Assembly (NCBI GenBank): GCA_050250815.1
Contig: JBFWNY010000002.1
Coordinates: forward strand, 127,486-191,485
DNA length: 64,000 nucleotides
Direction of reading: 5' to 3'
Origin: JAEUMD01 sp050250815
GTDB lineage: Bacteria; Pseudomonadota; Alphaproteobacteria; Rhizobiales; Hyphomicrobiaceae
Part shown: positions 18,945-26,888 of the stretch, piece by piece
Numbering within the stretch: position 1 is the first letter of the stretch
How the letters are laid out: the number at the start of each line of letters is the position of its first letter
Program-made: the position numbers and the translations under genes
Notes under the pieces: generated by a model
The model's database searches: none
What the model saw: the letters and a program-made list of their open reading frames with translations, nothing else
What the model was told of the DNA's origin: nothing

Positions 18945-18965
18945 CCGGACCCGTATCGGACCCAA
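18945..18965 (+). repeat. Terminal 21-bp direct repeat, left copy
   Basis: The 21-bp sequence beginning CCGGACCCGTATCGG occurs 49 bp inside attL and again at 28692-28712, 119 bp inside attR and just upstream of the integrase start, in the same orientation. Sites of this type next to both ends are plausible arm-binding sites for the integrase or a directionality factor; that role is inference. Confidence 0.6.
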
Positions 18966-19109
18966 GATCGGGGTTCCTGACGACCTGGAGCAGGCTCGTG
19001 AGCTGGTTCGGTCGGGGTAGCCGCCGCGCCGTAAAAGCCTCCCGACGGTGGCGGCATCCCGCCCGCTCGCGGGCGGCTCGGGTGCAGGGCGGAGCGCCTG
19101 CCAAGAGAG

Positions 19110-19138
19110 GGATTTGAAACGTAAACGTTTACAAATCC
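19110..19138. repeat. Palindrome near left end of the element
   Basis: Arms GGATTTG (19110-19116) and CAAATCC (19132-19138) enclose a 12-bp palindrome GTAAACGTTTAC (19121-19132). A related GTAAACG string lies near the right end at about 28766. Possible roles are a recombination accessory site or an operator. Apart from this and the terminal repeat, the roughly 680 bases between attL and the first gene (18897-19578) show no convincing coding sequence. Confidence 0.5.
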
Positions 19139-19629
19139 ACATCTTGCTATGCGCCGCTGCAAGCCATTCCCATTGCTCCATCCGCAGTGCAGCTTTGCCC
19201 GTCTCGCTCGCTTGCGCATTCACGCTCGCGCTGCTTGTCTGCGCTTGTGCCCGCGTCGTCCCCGGTGCACTTGGCTCAGCACGGCCAGGGTGAGCGGGCG
19301 TGATGGACGCTCGCTCTTGGCGGCTCGGCAATCGGGGCTGGCATTCTCGCCTTGGGTCCGCCGAGTTGCGCGCAAGGGACCAAAGCCCGGAGGGCCGAGA
19401 CACGCAGCTCACCTGCCGCCCGGCGGGGCTCGGTTCACGCGGGCCCGGTCGGCCGCAGGGCGGCGATGCGCCCAAACCACCTGTATGTGACATTGAAGTA
19501 ACGAACCAATTGGAATACTTGCACAACTTGTGCGTTGCTGATATTATGAAAAAATATTCCTATCTCTTGTTGCATTGATTGACGGATACTCGACGCAGCC
19601 CCTCACGCTCCTCTCGATCGACGGCCATA

Positions 19630-20622
19630 ATGTCGAGGCGGAGCCTGCTCAAGGCCGGGGCCGGCGCACTGATGGCATCCTCGCTGCTCATGACTTCACC
19701 GGCCACAGCAGGTAGTCTGCCGCGCCTGTACAGTACAGAATCGCTCCAGGATGTCGGCCCCAGCATGCAGCGGTCCTCCCCCGCTTGTCTCGACCGCAGC
19801 GACGGTCACGTCATCGTCCTGCACGGTGGCGGCGTCGGCGGTGGCGCGCAACAAGCCGGCGCGCTCTACAGCTATCTCAAGGGCGGGGGGCCGCTCCCCA
19901 AGTGCATCGTCGGGTCGTCCATCGGCGCCATGATCGCCGTCAGCCTGCATCAGGCAGCCTCGGAAGTTGTTAACGACGGGCCGGCGGCCGTGCGGCAGGC
20001 GATGCTCGACACGCTGGAGCGCATGTTCGTGTCCGAGTTCCCGAAGGCCAATGTCGTTGCCAAAGTGCTTGGCGTGCTGCCGAAGTTCAATGCCGAGGCT
20101 AAGCCCAAGTCGCAGGCGGCAACCTTTCTGCAAATGTCCGGCTTGGCGGCCCTGCCCTTGAGAGCGGGAGCCCCCTTCGATGTCGGCGTTGCCGTGACCG
20201 AGCTTGGCGCGAGCGGCACGCTAGGGGCCTCGCGCATCGTTTGGAATTCAGGCATCTCGGCCGAGATCGTGAACGCAAGCGCCGCTCACAAGCACGTCCA
20301 GCCCGTCAACGGCATGGTGGACGGCAACTACGGTGATTATCTCGGTAGCCTGAGCCATCACATCGGGGATGGCCAGAAGCTCCACTTCTTCACGACCTAT
20401 CGACCCGACGATCCTGCCGGCACGGCGAACGTGCACGCGGCGGCAGGTCTCTCCGCACTAAAGGCCAAGGGCGCGGATGTCACGGTGAGCTTCGCGGACG
20501 TACCCGAGGCGTCGCGCCATGACATGGGCGGGACGGCTGCATACTTCATGATGGGTGTCGAACAGGGCAAGGGGACATTCAGGCAGCGCCGCACAGCACA
20601 GGATGCGCCATTGACTCGCTGA
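19630..20622 (+). CDS. Patatin-like exported phospholipase family protein
   Basis: About 330 residues from the start at 19630, which opens a Tat signal peptide with twin arginines (MSRRSLLKAGAGALMASSLL). The patatin elements are visible: an oxyanion-type glycine string (LHGGGVGGGAQQAG), the nucleophile elbow GSSIG and a DG dyad (MVDGNYGDYLG). Patatins are serine lipid acyl hydrolases with a Ser-Asp dyad. The spacing and the extra glycines are atypical, so it is a divergent member. It is the first cargo gene of the element and its signal sends it to the periplasm, unlike cytosolic antiphage patatins. Confidence 0.7.
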   Translation: MSRRSLLKAGAGALMASSLLMTSPATAGSLPRLYSTESLQDVGPSMQRSSPACLDRSDGHVIVLHGGGVGGGAQQAGALYSYLKGGGPLPKCIVGSSIGAMIAVSLHQAASEVVNDGPAAVRQAMLDTLERMFVSEFPKANVVAKVLGVLPKFNAEAKPKSQAATFLQMSGLAALPLRAGAPFDVGVAVTELGASGTLGASRIVWNSGISAEIVNASAAHKHVQPVNGMVDGNYGDYLGSLSHHIGDGQKLHFFTTYRPDDPAGTANVHAAAGLSALKAKGADVTVSFADVPEASRHDMGGTAAYFMMGVEQGKGTFRQRRTAQDAPLTR

Positions 20623-20648
20623 GTCTCATGCTCAGTAGAGAGCTGGCC

Positions 20649-20915
20649 TTACTGCCTGACCAGCGGGACTCGGTGCTCATGGATGAGGTGCCCGGCGTCG
20701 TCGAGCTGCACCACGAGCACGGACTCCTGCGTCGTCATGCCGGGATGCAGCGTGTCGCTGATCTCGTGCGTGATGACTTCCGTTGAGCCGTCGTCCAGCA
20801 CGATGGAGGCCATCCGCATGTCGGGAACATAGATAAGGGAGGCGATGCCGCCGCGCTTCTCGGAATCGACGAAGCAGAGCTCGTTGCGTGAGTTGGTGAG
20901 AAGGAAGCCGATCAT
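20649..20915 (-). CDS. Small protein of unknown function
   Basis: An 88-residue protein (MIGFLLTNSRNELCFVDSEK) with a beta-rich pattern and no signal peptide. It ends convergently with the patatin-like gene and lies four bases downstream of another minus-strand gene. No family is recognised. Support comes from spacing and normal composition. Confidence 0.5.
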   Translation of the reverse strand: MIGFLLTNSRNELCFVDSEKRGGIASLIYVPDMRMASIVLDDGSTEVITHEISDTLHPGMTTQESVLVVQLDDAGHLIHEHRVPLVRQ

Positions 20916-20919
20916 GGTG

Positions 20920-21258
20920 CTACAGAGGCTTGATCAGCTGCTTCATGAACCGCCGCTCGGCTGCATCAGCCTTGGCTCTCTCCTTCGGAGTAAGGTCGTG
21001 GGCGACCGCCATGGATGCGCCAGCCTGAACGCTGGCACCAGTGGCATACAGCATGCCACCTATTCCAAGCCCGACACCAAGGGCGCCGGCACTGATCGGG
21101 CCTGACAGGAGGACCGCCGCAGCGCCGGCCACGCCCAAGGCCTTCAGGGCTGCACCACCGTATTTTTGCAGGGAAGTAGGGTTGAATTCGTCTGGGTTTG
21201 TTTCAATAGACAGCGCGGAAACCTTTTGGCCATCTGCGAACCTGGAAAGCAAAGACAT
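20920..21258 (-). CDS. Small glycine-rich membrane protein, unknown function
   Basis: A 112-residue protein with a polar N-terminus (MSLLSRFADGQKVSALSIE), a long alanine/glycine hydrophobic stretch (about residues 35-80, e.g. GVAGAAAVLLSGPISAG and GVGLGIGGMLYATGAS) and a basic C-terminal helix. The composition suggests a membrane-inserting hairpin. It is probably cotranscribed with the 88-residue gene that follows. The function is unknown. Confidence 0.5.
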   Translation of the reverse strand: MSLLSRFADGQKVSALSIETNPDEFNPTSLQKYGGAALKALGVAGAAAVLLSGPISAGALGVGLGIGGMLYATGASVQAGASMAVAHDLTPKERAKADAAERRFMKQLIKPL

Positions 21259-21485
21259 GAAAACCTCGAATAGTGTTCACCAATACTAATGATATACAGT
21301 TAATTTCACATTAAATTTCCGCGCTCTGAGCGTCGCGCGGTCCGTCTTGCGCGTAGGCAGTGTCAGGAGGTCCCGAGTGCAAGGGGCACGAAGGGCGCTG
21401 TCTGACGGAGGGTGTCGAAGGCTGGTGGCGGTAGGGGGACTGCCGTGCTATAGGCCGCCACGACACGGGGGAGACGGGGACCAAC

Positions 21486-21929
21486 ATGGAAACGGCGTTC
21501 GACCAGCAGTCGCTCACTGCGCTCATGGTGGGGGCGAGCGCCAAGCTCGACGCGCTTTGGGAGCTGTTCACGCTCCTGCACTTCGGCGTTTTCACGTTGC
21601 TCCTTCTGCACAGGAACAAGGCTGGTCTCACCGGGTCTGGCAAGGCCATCGCGCTCGCCGGCTATCTGGTCATGCTCGGGATCAACTTCGGTGCGCTGAG
21701 CGGAACATATCGGAACCTGGACGGGCTCCAGCAACAGTTCCGCAAGGATTTTGGCAATGCCCCGACGAAATTTGTTCCTACCCTTCGCCAGAGCTTTGTC
21801 GAAGCGGATTTCTCCAATCGCCAAATGTGGCTGTACGGCACGCACGGTGGTGCTCTCCTTATCGTAATAATCGTCATTTTTGGAGCCCGGTTCTTGGTGA
21901 ATGAAGACGATGAGGAAGCCACCCTCTGA
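21486..21929 (+). CDS. Two-segment membrane protein, unknown function
   Basis: A 147-residue protein with hydrophobic segments at about residues 24-40 (LFTLLHFGVFTLLLL), 52-70 (IALAGYLVMLGINFGAL) and 118-136 (GGALLIVIIVIFGARFLV), ending in an acidic tail (NEDDEEATL). It is followed 36 bases later by the DUF3047-like gene on the same strand. No family is recognised. Confidence 0.6.
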   Translation: METAFDQQSLTALMVGASAKLDALWELFTLLHFGVFTLLLLHRNKAGLTGSGKAIALAGYLVMLGINFGALSGTYRNLDGLQQQFRKDFGNAPTKFVPTLRQSFVEADFSNRQMWLYGTHGGALLIVIIVIFGARFLVNEDDEEATL

Positions 21930-21965
21930 CGAGACTCGCAACGCACACTGCAAGCGAATGAAGCC

Positions 21966-22628
21966 ATGAGTTCTGATTTGTTTTCTAGGCGGCAATTGAT
22001 GTTGGCCGGGGCAGCGGTCGCAGCGTGTTCGCGTGGGAGCTGGGCGCGGGCGCGAGGCGGCCTATCCATCAATCCAGAAGGCATTCTGAAGGACGCGAGG
22101 CGCATCGACTTCAAGGGCGCCAACGCCGTCGCAGTCGAGCCGACCGCTTGGGGACCGATGCTGCGCAGCACGCCGCAGAATTCGGCAACTGGCCTCTACC
22201 ATGAGGTTGCCGTTCGTCCAGAGCATCTTCGTCGCGTCTCCTGGACATGGCTCGTCGATCCGCTGCACCGATCAGCGGACATGCGCCGGATCGAGACGGA
22301 GGATTCCGGCGCCACGATCATGTTCGTGTTCGGGCGGCCGTCCTGGTGGAACCGCGACGTGCCAACGCTTGCCTACAGTTGGACGGCAACGCGGGTTGGC
22401 AATGAGACGGTCTTACCGTCGTTGCGATACGACAGTTTGCGATACGTCCAGTTACGAGGGCGCGACGAGGCCGGCACCATGCAGCGCGAGGAGCGTGACA
22501 TCGTTGCCGACTTCGAGGCGATCTTCATGCGTGCTCCGCCGGAACTGAACTACGTGGCCGTATTCAATGACAATGACCAGACCAATGAGCCAGTGAGCGC
22601 ATTGTTTGGCAGGATCGCCTCGGTATAG
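21966..22628 (+). CDS. Exported DUF3047-like protein
   Basis: A 220-residue protein with a Tat-like leader (FSRRQLMLAGAAVAACSRG). The body matches the DUF3047 pattern: a WTWLVDPLHRSADMRR core, IMFVFGRPSWW, LAYSWTATRVGNE, and the ending YVAVFNDNDQTNEPVSALFG. DUF3047 proteins are predicted secreted beta proteins of unknown activity. It belongs to the exported cargo block of the element. Confidence 0.75.
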   Translation: MSSDLFSRRQLMLAGAAVAACSRGSWARARGGLSINPEGILKDARRIDFKGANAVAVEPTAWGPMLRSTPQNSATGLYHEVAVRPEHLRRVSWTWLVDPLHRSADMRRIETEDSGATIMFVFGRPSWWNRDVPTLAYSWTATRVGNETVLPSLRYDSLRYVQLRGRDEAGTMQREERDIVADFEAIFMRAPPELNYVAVFNDNDQTNEPVSALFGRIASV

Positions 22629-22650
22629 TCTTAGAGGTCTGCGGGTCGGA

Positions 22651-23322
22651 TTACCGGCGCCGGTTTTGTAAGCCTTCGAGCGAACGTGTTTGTCGGGACG
22701 CGCGCCGAGCGGCGACCTCGGAACCTGGCCTTGGATGAAGTTTCCGGCAGACATGGCCAGACGGAAGTGGTGGTGCACCCGCCTGCTGGTACTCGGTCTC
22801 GATCATGGCTGCACCTGCTGCGAAATACGGCGCGTTGATTGCTTTTGCGGCTGAGAACATCGTGAAGCGAACTGCCGCCGCAGGGACATGAACAACCGAG
22901 TTGAGTGGAGTCAGTTCCTCGGGGCGTGTTCTGATGCCCGAACTACCCATGAGGATGCCATAGCCGATATGATATGCGAGGCGCGTGCAGGCTGGATGAT
23001 CCCAAATCCAGGCAATGGCAAGATCGTTATTCAATTGCAGATCGCAATCCATGTTGCCTGTCGAAGTGTTTGCATAGCACATATCGTGCAGCTTGCAGGC
23101 TTCATCGATGTCATCGATGGGGGGGATTGCGTTGAGCTCGTGCAATGCGTCAAGTCGAGTCTTGGAGGTGAGCTTGGGATGGTTGGGGCCGCAGAAGTTG
23201 CCGTGTACCCGCATGGGCTCGCCTATACCGCCGGCACAACCTGACAGCGTGAGCAGCAGCGCAGTGGTTGCGCCGACGAAGCCTCGACCGCCGGCCGCTC
23301 CTGCCCTTGTGGCGCAATGCAT
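22651..23322 (-). CDS. Phospholipase-A2-like lipoprotein
   Basis: About 223 residues from the start at 23322. A lipoprotein signal (TTALLLTLSGCAGG) is followed by secreted-PLA2-like elements: a calcium-loop-like GNFCGPNHPK and the active-site helix DEACKLHDMCYANTS, with the catalytic HD pair and conserved cysteines. Phospholipases A2 hydrolyse the sn-2 ester of phospholipids. The region after the active helix is unlike known enzymes. With a patatin-like protein in the same element, a role on membranes is likely, but whether self, competitor or host is not shown. Confidence 0.75.
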   Translation of the reverse strand: MHCATRAGAAGGRGFVGATTALLLTLSGCAGGIGEPMRVHGNFCGPNHPKLTSKTRLDALHELNAIPPIDDIDEACKLHDMCYANTSTGNMDCDLQLNNDLAIAWIWDHPACTRLAYHIGYGILMGSSGIRTRPEELTPLNSVVHVPAAAVRFTMFSAAKAINAPYFAAGAAMIETEYQQAGAPPLPSGHVCRKLHPRPGSEVAARRASRQTRSLEGLQNRRR

Positions 23323-23468
23323 GACACGGCCCCCTACCTGCGGCAATGCGCAGGGACTATGGCGCATCCGGCGTTTCACGGCAATGCGCGCGCCGCCTGA
23401 TGCCATTGGAAAGCGGACTCGGGTCTGGCATTCTGTCGTCACGGCACAGGCTGGGAAGCCGATGACCG

Positions 23469-24215
23469 TCAAGGGCGAGGGGCGGGCTGCGTGTCCGCCT
23501 TTTGCTTGTCTACCGAATGCCGCACGTTGGCGGCGCTCGCCTTGATGTCGTCGATGAGCTTGGCCCACGCGTCGGCCTTATGGCGTACCCTTGCCTCGCG
23601 GTCGGCGGACTTGCGCTTCTGCTCGCGCTCCCACTCCGGCCGGCTCCGCCGCTGCCCCGATTTCGGCCGGCCGGTCGCCGTGCTGAACGCGCGTGCAATC
23701 CTCGGCGCCATCCGGTGCTTGCAGCGCACGCGGCCCTGGGCCAGCTCGTAGGCAAGGCACCAAGCCTGCGCCTTCCACTGGTCGCCGGTCATGTCGGCGA
23801 CCCTGCCCGTCATCGGGTTGACGGTGTTGGCGACGATGTGCACATGCCGCTTGCCGTTGTGGTCGTGCCCGACGATCACCGCCTCCTGCTGGGCGAGACC
23901 GAGCGCGGCGAGATAGCTGCGCGCCGTGCGCGCCATCTCCTCCGAACTCGGACGCTCGTCCTCGTCCCAGGACAGGATGTCGTGGCGCACGGGCTTTGTG
24001 GTCGGCCTGCCGCCGCGCCTGATACCAGCTGCGGCCTTGAGGCGGGCCTGATTGGCCCACGTGTCGTCCATCTCGGCGGTGGCCTCGCGCGCGGCCGAGA
24101 TCAGGTTGTCGGCCACGGCGAACAACACACGCTCCTTATCGAGCCCGTCGCCTGCGAACACGTAGTTGATGCGATCTTTGAAGCTGTCACCGAGGGGGAG
24201 CTTCGCGGCGATCAA
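23469..24215 (-). CDS. Relaxase/mobilization protein, MobA/VirD2-like
   Basis: A 248-residue protein. The relaxase core has HDILSWDEDERP, AALGLAQQEAVIVGH and the metal-binding HNGKRHVHIVANTVNP, the three-histidine region of MobA/VirD2 relaxases. The catalytic tyrosine is probably in SFKDRINYVFAGDG near the N-terminus. It would nick DNA at oriT and lead the strand into a recipient. It is short, with a basic tail instead of a primase or helicase domain. The start overlaps the stop of the MobC-like gene by four bases. Confidence 0.85.
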   Translation of the reverse strand: MIAAKLPLGDSFKDRINYVFAGDGLDKERVLFAVADNLISAAREATAEMDDTWANQARLKAAAGIRRGGRPTTKPVRHDILSWDEDERPSSEEMARTARSYLAALGLAQQEAVIVGHDHNGKRHVHIVANTVNPMTGRVADMTGDQWKAQAWCLAYELAQGRVRCKHRMAPRIARAFSTATGRPKSGQRRSRPEWEREQKRKSADREARVRHKADAWAKLIDDIKASAANVRHSVDKQKADTQPAPRP

Positions 24216-24568
24216 GCGGGAGCCTTGCCGTCCGGCTCGGCGGCCCTGGCGAGGTCGTCGCGCACGGCGGCGGCGATCTCTGCCGCGAGTGCCTCGATCC
24301 GTGCGAGGTCGAAGTTCTTAACCACGTGTCCGGCGTGCACGACCTGGTTCAAGTTGTTGCAGGCCCCGCGCAGTTCCCTGAGCTTGGCCGGGTCCATGCG
24401 CTCGTAGGTGATGCTCGGCGGTCGCGACAGGCTTGCGCCCGTTGTCGCAGCGTCCGCCGCCATGCGCAGGAACTCCGACAGCGTCAGCCCACGAGCCTCG
24501 GCAGCCTCTTGCCAACGGGCTTTGTCGGACGGGTCATGCCTGAATTCGGTGCGGGTCTGTCGGCGCAT
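24212..24568 (-). CDS. MobC-like mobilization accessory protein
   Basis: About 118 residues from MRRQTRTEFRHDPSDKARW. The N-terminal part is a ribbon-helix-helix (EAAEARGLTLSEFLRMAADA) and the C-terminal part has the MobC pattern LRELRGACNNLNQVVHAGH. MobC-type proteins open oriT and assist the relaxase. A longer frame from 24640 adds an unconserved leader. It is translationally coupled to the relaxase. The roughly 100 bases upstream are the expected oriT position. Confidence 0.85.
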   Translation of the reverse strand: MRRQTRTEFRHDPSDKARWQEAAEARGLTLSEFLRMAADAATTGASLSRPPSITYERMDPAKLRELRGACNNLNQVVHAGHVVKNFDLARIEALAAEIAAAVRDDLARAAEPDGKAPA

Positions 24569-24676
24569 GGAGGGTCGAGGGAGGATGCCCCCTCGCCAGA
24601 GTTTGGCCGATCTTTCCGGACAAACAATATCTGGCCACACTGAAGCCCACAGAAAAATTGCGATCGTGTCGCAAGG

Positions 24677-25123
24677 TCAGGATGATCCGCCCATGAGGCG
24701 ATCCCAGAACCCGAGCGGTTTCTTCGGGCCCGCTAGGGCGAGCGTGTGCGCTTGCTGCTGCCAGAGGTCGCGTTGCTGCATGAGGTCGGCGTTCTGGGTC
24801 TTGAGAAGCTCGATCTGGCCCTGCAACGCCTCGATCACCAGCCTGTTTCCGTCTGCAACTTCGGCCTCGCGGTTGCTGGTCGGGGGTTTCACCGGAGCAT
24901 AGACTCTGGTCAATTCGGCTGGGTCCACCATCCATCTGCCGAACGCATCGCGGGTTGCGGAAATCCGGCCTTTCTGAATGGCCTTCATCAGGGCAGGGCG
25001 GGATTTGCCGACAAGCTCGGCCGCCTCTGCAACTGGTAACAATGTCGATGGTTCCAATTGTCCTCCTCTGTAACATGGTTGGTGAAACCATTGTGGAGGC
25101 GGTCGAGCTTGCTTGTCGAGCAT
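24677..25123 (-). CDS. Helix-turn-helix DNA-binding protein with coiled coil
   Basis: A 148-residue protein. Residues about 28-75 form an excisionase/MerR-like helix-turn-helix (VAEAAELVGKSRPALMKAIQ and ISATRDAFGRWMVDPAELTR) and residues 90-130 a glutamine-rich coiled coil (LVIEALQGQIELLKTQNADL). Proteins of this shape accompany plasmid replication and mobilization genes. The true start may be at a downstream codon, since the first 25 residues are not conserved in character. Confidence 0.6.
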   Translation of the reverse strand: MLDKQARPPPQWFHQPCYRGGQLEPSTLLPVAEAAELVGKSRPALMKAIQKGRISATRDAFGRWMVDPAELTRVYAPVKPPTSNREAEVADGNRLVIEALQGQIELLKTQNADLMQQRDLWQQQAHTLALAGPKKPLGFWDRLMGGSS

Positions 25124-25147
25124 TATTCTGCGGGGGAGTGCCCGAGT

Positions 25148-25366
25148 TTACGCAGCCGGCTCATCGTCGTCGCCTGGAGAGTTCATCCGATAGCGAAAAT
25201 ACTCCTCCTGCGTCATGCCGAGCGCTGCTGCGCCGAGGTCGAAAAGCTCCGCCAGCTCGTCGGTCATTTCGATCTCGATGTAAGCGCCGCCGTCATCGGC
25301 CGGAACCACGGTTACGCGACAATCCTCATCCTCGGAGACCTCGAACCGATTTTCATCGTCACTCAT
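25148..25366 (-). CDS. Small acidic protein, unknown function
   Basis: A 72-residue protein starting MSDDENRFEVSEDEDCRVTV at 25366. The C-terminal half (DELAELFDLGAAALGMTQEEYFRYRM) has the look of a short helical region of an antitoxin or RNA-binding regulator. No family is certain. It precedes the DNA-binding gene by 24 bases on the same strand. Confidence 0.5.
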   Translation of the reverse strand: MSDDENRFEVSEDEDCRVTVVPADDGGAYIEIEMTDELAELFDLGAAALGMTQEEYFRYRMNSPGDDDEPAA

Positions 25367-25505
25367 GGGAGAAGCGTAGCGGCGCGATTGCCGCGCGGGC
25401 AATCATCGGATTGCCATTATCCACCGAATAAGGCAGGCTTTCACAGAGCCGAGTCGCATCTCGGATCGATTTCGAAAGGAAATTACCACTTCAGATAAAC
25501 AAAAA

Positions 25506-25521
25506 CCCGCCTGGAAGCGGG
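25506..25521 (-). terminator. Rho-independent terminator on minus strand
   Basis: On the minus strand a CCCGC stem, six-base loop and GCGGG are followed by TTTTTGTTT (down to about 25498). It would end a leftward transcript starting within 25530-25660, opposite the leader of the plus-strand gene at 25664. Confidence 0.6.
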
Positions 25522-25663
25522 CCTTTGATGACCGATTTGGACGGTGAGTTTCAGCAAAACCATCATCCAAAATTCCGGGAGAGATTGCAAGTCGTTTCTT
25601 GCCACGGGACCTTATTGTCCGTGAGGGTCGGTTTTCTGCGGGTTCCAATTCAAAGGAACCGCT

Positions 25664-26284
25664 ATGCTTGTTTTACCTAATCCACTTACCAACCGTATTT
25701 TCAGCGAATCACCCCGTCCCGACCCGACCCCAGCCATGCTTGCCGACACGCTTGCCCGCATCGAGCGCAAGTCCGCCCGCCGTGCCCGCGTGTTTGCTGG
25801 CCTCGCTTCGGCTCCGGCGCGGTGGCACCGGCCGGAGCCGCGTCCGTCCGTGCAGTATGCCGGGCACATGGCGACCACGGCCGCGCGCGATCATCGGCTG
25901 ACGCCGCAGTCCAAGGCGCTGCTGACGGTGCTGCGCGCCCGGTGCGGCAACGGCACGGCGACCGCCACGTGCAAGACCACGCTCGCGCACATCATGGGCG
26001 TGTGCACGCGGTCGATCGGCCGCTATGTCCGCGAGCTCGTCCGCTTCGGCTACATCGAGACGCGCATCCGGCGCGGTACAACCGGCCTCCACGTCGGCCT
26101 GGCTGTCGTCATCACCGAGAAGGTGCTGCCGTGCTTCCGCAAGGCCGCATGGCTCGCCGGGTGGCTGGCGGCAAACCTGCCCGCAGATGGCGCAAATCCA
26201 GGTAGGACAGAATTGTCGCACACAAACCATTCTCTCAAAGAATTTCTATCTCCGGGACGTTTGCAGCCGGAGCGAACGCCATAG
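25664..26284 (+). CDS. Winged-helix protein, possible replication protein
   Basis: A 206-residue protein. Residues about 78-145 have a winged-helix pattern (RLTPQSKALLTVLRARCG, TLAHIMGVCTRSIGRYVREL, FGYIETRIRRG) like the helix-turn-helix of plasmid replication initiators or primary-strand regulators. The N-terminal arm is basic. It lies in the middle of the element, preceded by a 150-base leader with a leftward terminator. Its role in replication or regulation is not proved. The roughly 360 bases after it (26285-26648) contain no convincing gene. Confidence 0.5.
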   Translation: MLVLPNPLTNRIFSESPRPDPTPAMLADTLARIERKSARRARVFAGLASAPARWHRPEPRPSVQYAGHMATTAARDHRLTPQSKALLTVLRARCGNGTATATCKTTLAHIMGVCTRSIGRYVRELVRFGYIETRIRRGTTGLHVGLAVVITEKVLPCFRKAAWLAGWLAANLPADGANPGRTELSHTNHSLKEFLSPGRLQPERTP

Positions 26285-26648
26285 GCGCGCTGTAAACACC
26301 CCTGGCCAGCATCGCAGTCCACGTTGCAGCCGCCCCCAAGCCGGGGCGGGCGGGTGGGTCTGGCCTTGGCAAAGATGGGGACCGCCTTCGTCATCCCCCG
26401 GAGCCGCGTCCGCTCGCTTGCCCTCCCCAGAGGGCGAGCGGCGCGGCGGAGGGGGTGGCGCATCATCCCCTGGTGAGCGGTGCGAAGCGAACTCACGTGC
26501 AGATGAATTCGGAATGCTGACGCATACGCATTCTTGGAGCGCCTTCAGCGCTGTCGGGACGCTGCCCCGAACCCCGGGATATTTGGACAAGGGCGAGGAA
26601 TGCGGGGCGAAGTGGAACTGGGCCTGCGGTCTGTGCTATCGTGTTGCT

Positions 26649-26888
26649 ATGCCGAATCCGAGCCGCCATCACCTCTCCCGTCTGCACTCCAAGCGTGCCG
26701 AGGATGCGGCTTGGCGCGAGCACCAGGCCGACGTTGATGCCGACATCGAGGGCCTGTCGCGCGATCCCGAGGCCGATCGCATTGTGTCCGAGATGGACGC
26801 GGCCGGTGTGCCGATGGACGATCAAATCAGGCGGCTCAAGGCCTACTTCGTGGCTCGTCAGCAGGGCCACAAGCCGAAGGTCGCGTGA
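26649..26888 (+). CDS. Putative antitoxin of the Fic pair
   Basis: A 79-residue helical protein (MPNPSRHHLSRLHSKRAED). Its stop overlaps the GTG start of the fic gene (GTGA at 26885-26888), the usual coupling in Fic toxin-antitoxin operons. Class I Fic antitoxins carry an inhibitory (S/T)xxxE(G/N) helix; this motif is not clearly present, so it may instead be a small regulatory partner. The call is by position. Confidence 0.6.
   Translation: MPNPSRHHLSRLHSKRAEDAAWREHQADVDADIEGLSRDPEADRIVSEMDAAGVPMDDQIRRLKAYFVARQQGHKPKVA

Noticed and set aside
18900..19578. Several open frames in the left end of the element
   Set aside because: They are arginine/glycine-rich, overlap each other on both strands and have no ribosome site or family.
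26285..26648. Gene between the winged-helix protein and the Fic partner
   Set aside because: Only low-complexity GC-rich frames; the leader of the Fic pair is more likely.
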